From: JADFXI01 sp050011415
Lineage (GTDB): Bacteria; Nitrospirota; Thermodesulfovibrionia; Thermodesulfovibrionales; Dissulfurispiraceae
Assembly (NCBI GenBank): GCA_050011415.1
Contig: JBEKJD010000222.1
Span: 1-5,246, forward strand
DNA length: 5,246 bases
Direction: 5' to 3'
Shown here: piece by piece, positions 5,214 to 5,246 of the stretch
Position numbering within the stretch: the first letter of the stretch is position 1
Layout: every line of letters starts with the position of its first letter
The notes under the pieces: model-generated
What the model was told of the DNA's origin: nothing
Databases searched by the model: none
Seen by the model: the letters and a program-made list of their open reading frames with translations, nothing else
Position numbers and translations under genes: made by a program

Positions 5214-5246
5214 GCCGTGCTGAAATAGTATCCATTCAAACAAGAT
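5132..5246 (+). other. possible out-of-frame continuation of the C10 protease
   Basis: A different frame stays open from the G5 run to the window edge. Adding one G at 5130-5134 would join it to the protease after residues GVG. It contains TDYGQSGARLSRAEI, which loosely recalls the M-D-Y-G-P-S-x-S-G-A segment of streptopain. The joined protein would be about 40 residues shorter than streptopain in this part and lacks the usual Tyr-x-Trp segment, so the resemblance may be chance or reflect a deletion. Confidence 0.25.

Overview
This window looks like chromosomal DNA from a moderately AT-rich Gram-negative bacterium. Two consecutive exported proteins of the LPP20/FlgT-like periplasmic or outer-membrane type suggest a diderm. 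A GEMM-I (class I cyclic dinucleotide) riboswitch ahead of a secreted streptopain-like protein fits a Deltaproteobacteria (Desulfobacterota/Geobacter-like) or Nitrospirota-type genome. That placement is inference. All genes lie on the + strand. No tRNA, rRNA, CRISPR, transposase or integrase was seen.

Positions 1-3321 hold a tightly packed, probably co-transcribed cluster of poorly characterised genes: the 3' end of an upstream gene (3-131), a small helical hypothetical protein (142-573), a 67-residue Cys-rich protein (596-799), two exported LPP20/FlgT-N-like proteins joined by an ATGA overlap (852-1898 and 1895-2635), and a His-rich conserved hypothetical cytosolic protein (2668-3321, or from a GTG at 2632). 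The adjacent exported genes suggest a shared envelope role. The function of the cluster is not known from sequence.

Positions 3322-3417 are a short spacer with a 9-bp inverted repeat. It is followed by a full-length Crp/Fnr-family regulator (3418-4101) that keeps the key cyclic-nucleotide-binding residues and an R-E recognition helix like that of E. coli CRP.

Positions 4102-4352 hold a non-coding leader. First come a weak terminator-like hairpin and a weak promoter candidate. Then comes a clear GEMM-I aptamer (about 4213-4291), and then an expression platform in which CTCCATATA at 4301-4309 can pair perfectly with the Shine-Dalgarno region at 4337-4345. The regulated gene (4353-5213) encodes an exported family C10 (streptopain-like) cysteine protease. 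It has a signal peptide, a propeptide and the catalytic Cys motif, but the frame stops before the catalytic His region. The window ends 33 bases later, so it is either a broken protease gene or a frameshift.

The most interesting part is 4102-5246: a cyclic-dinucleotide riboswitch with a readable translational switch controlling a secreted protease-like protein, next to a putative cAMP-responsive regulator. The second is the pair of exported LPP20/FlgT-like genes with their small unknown neighbours.
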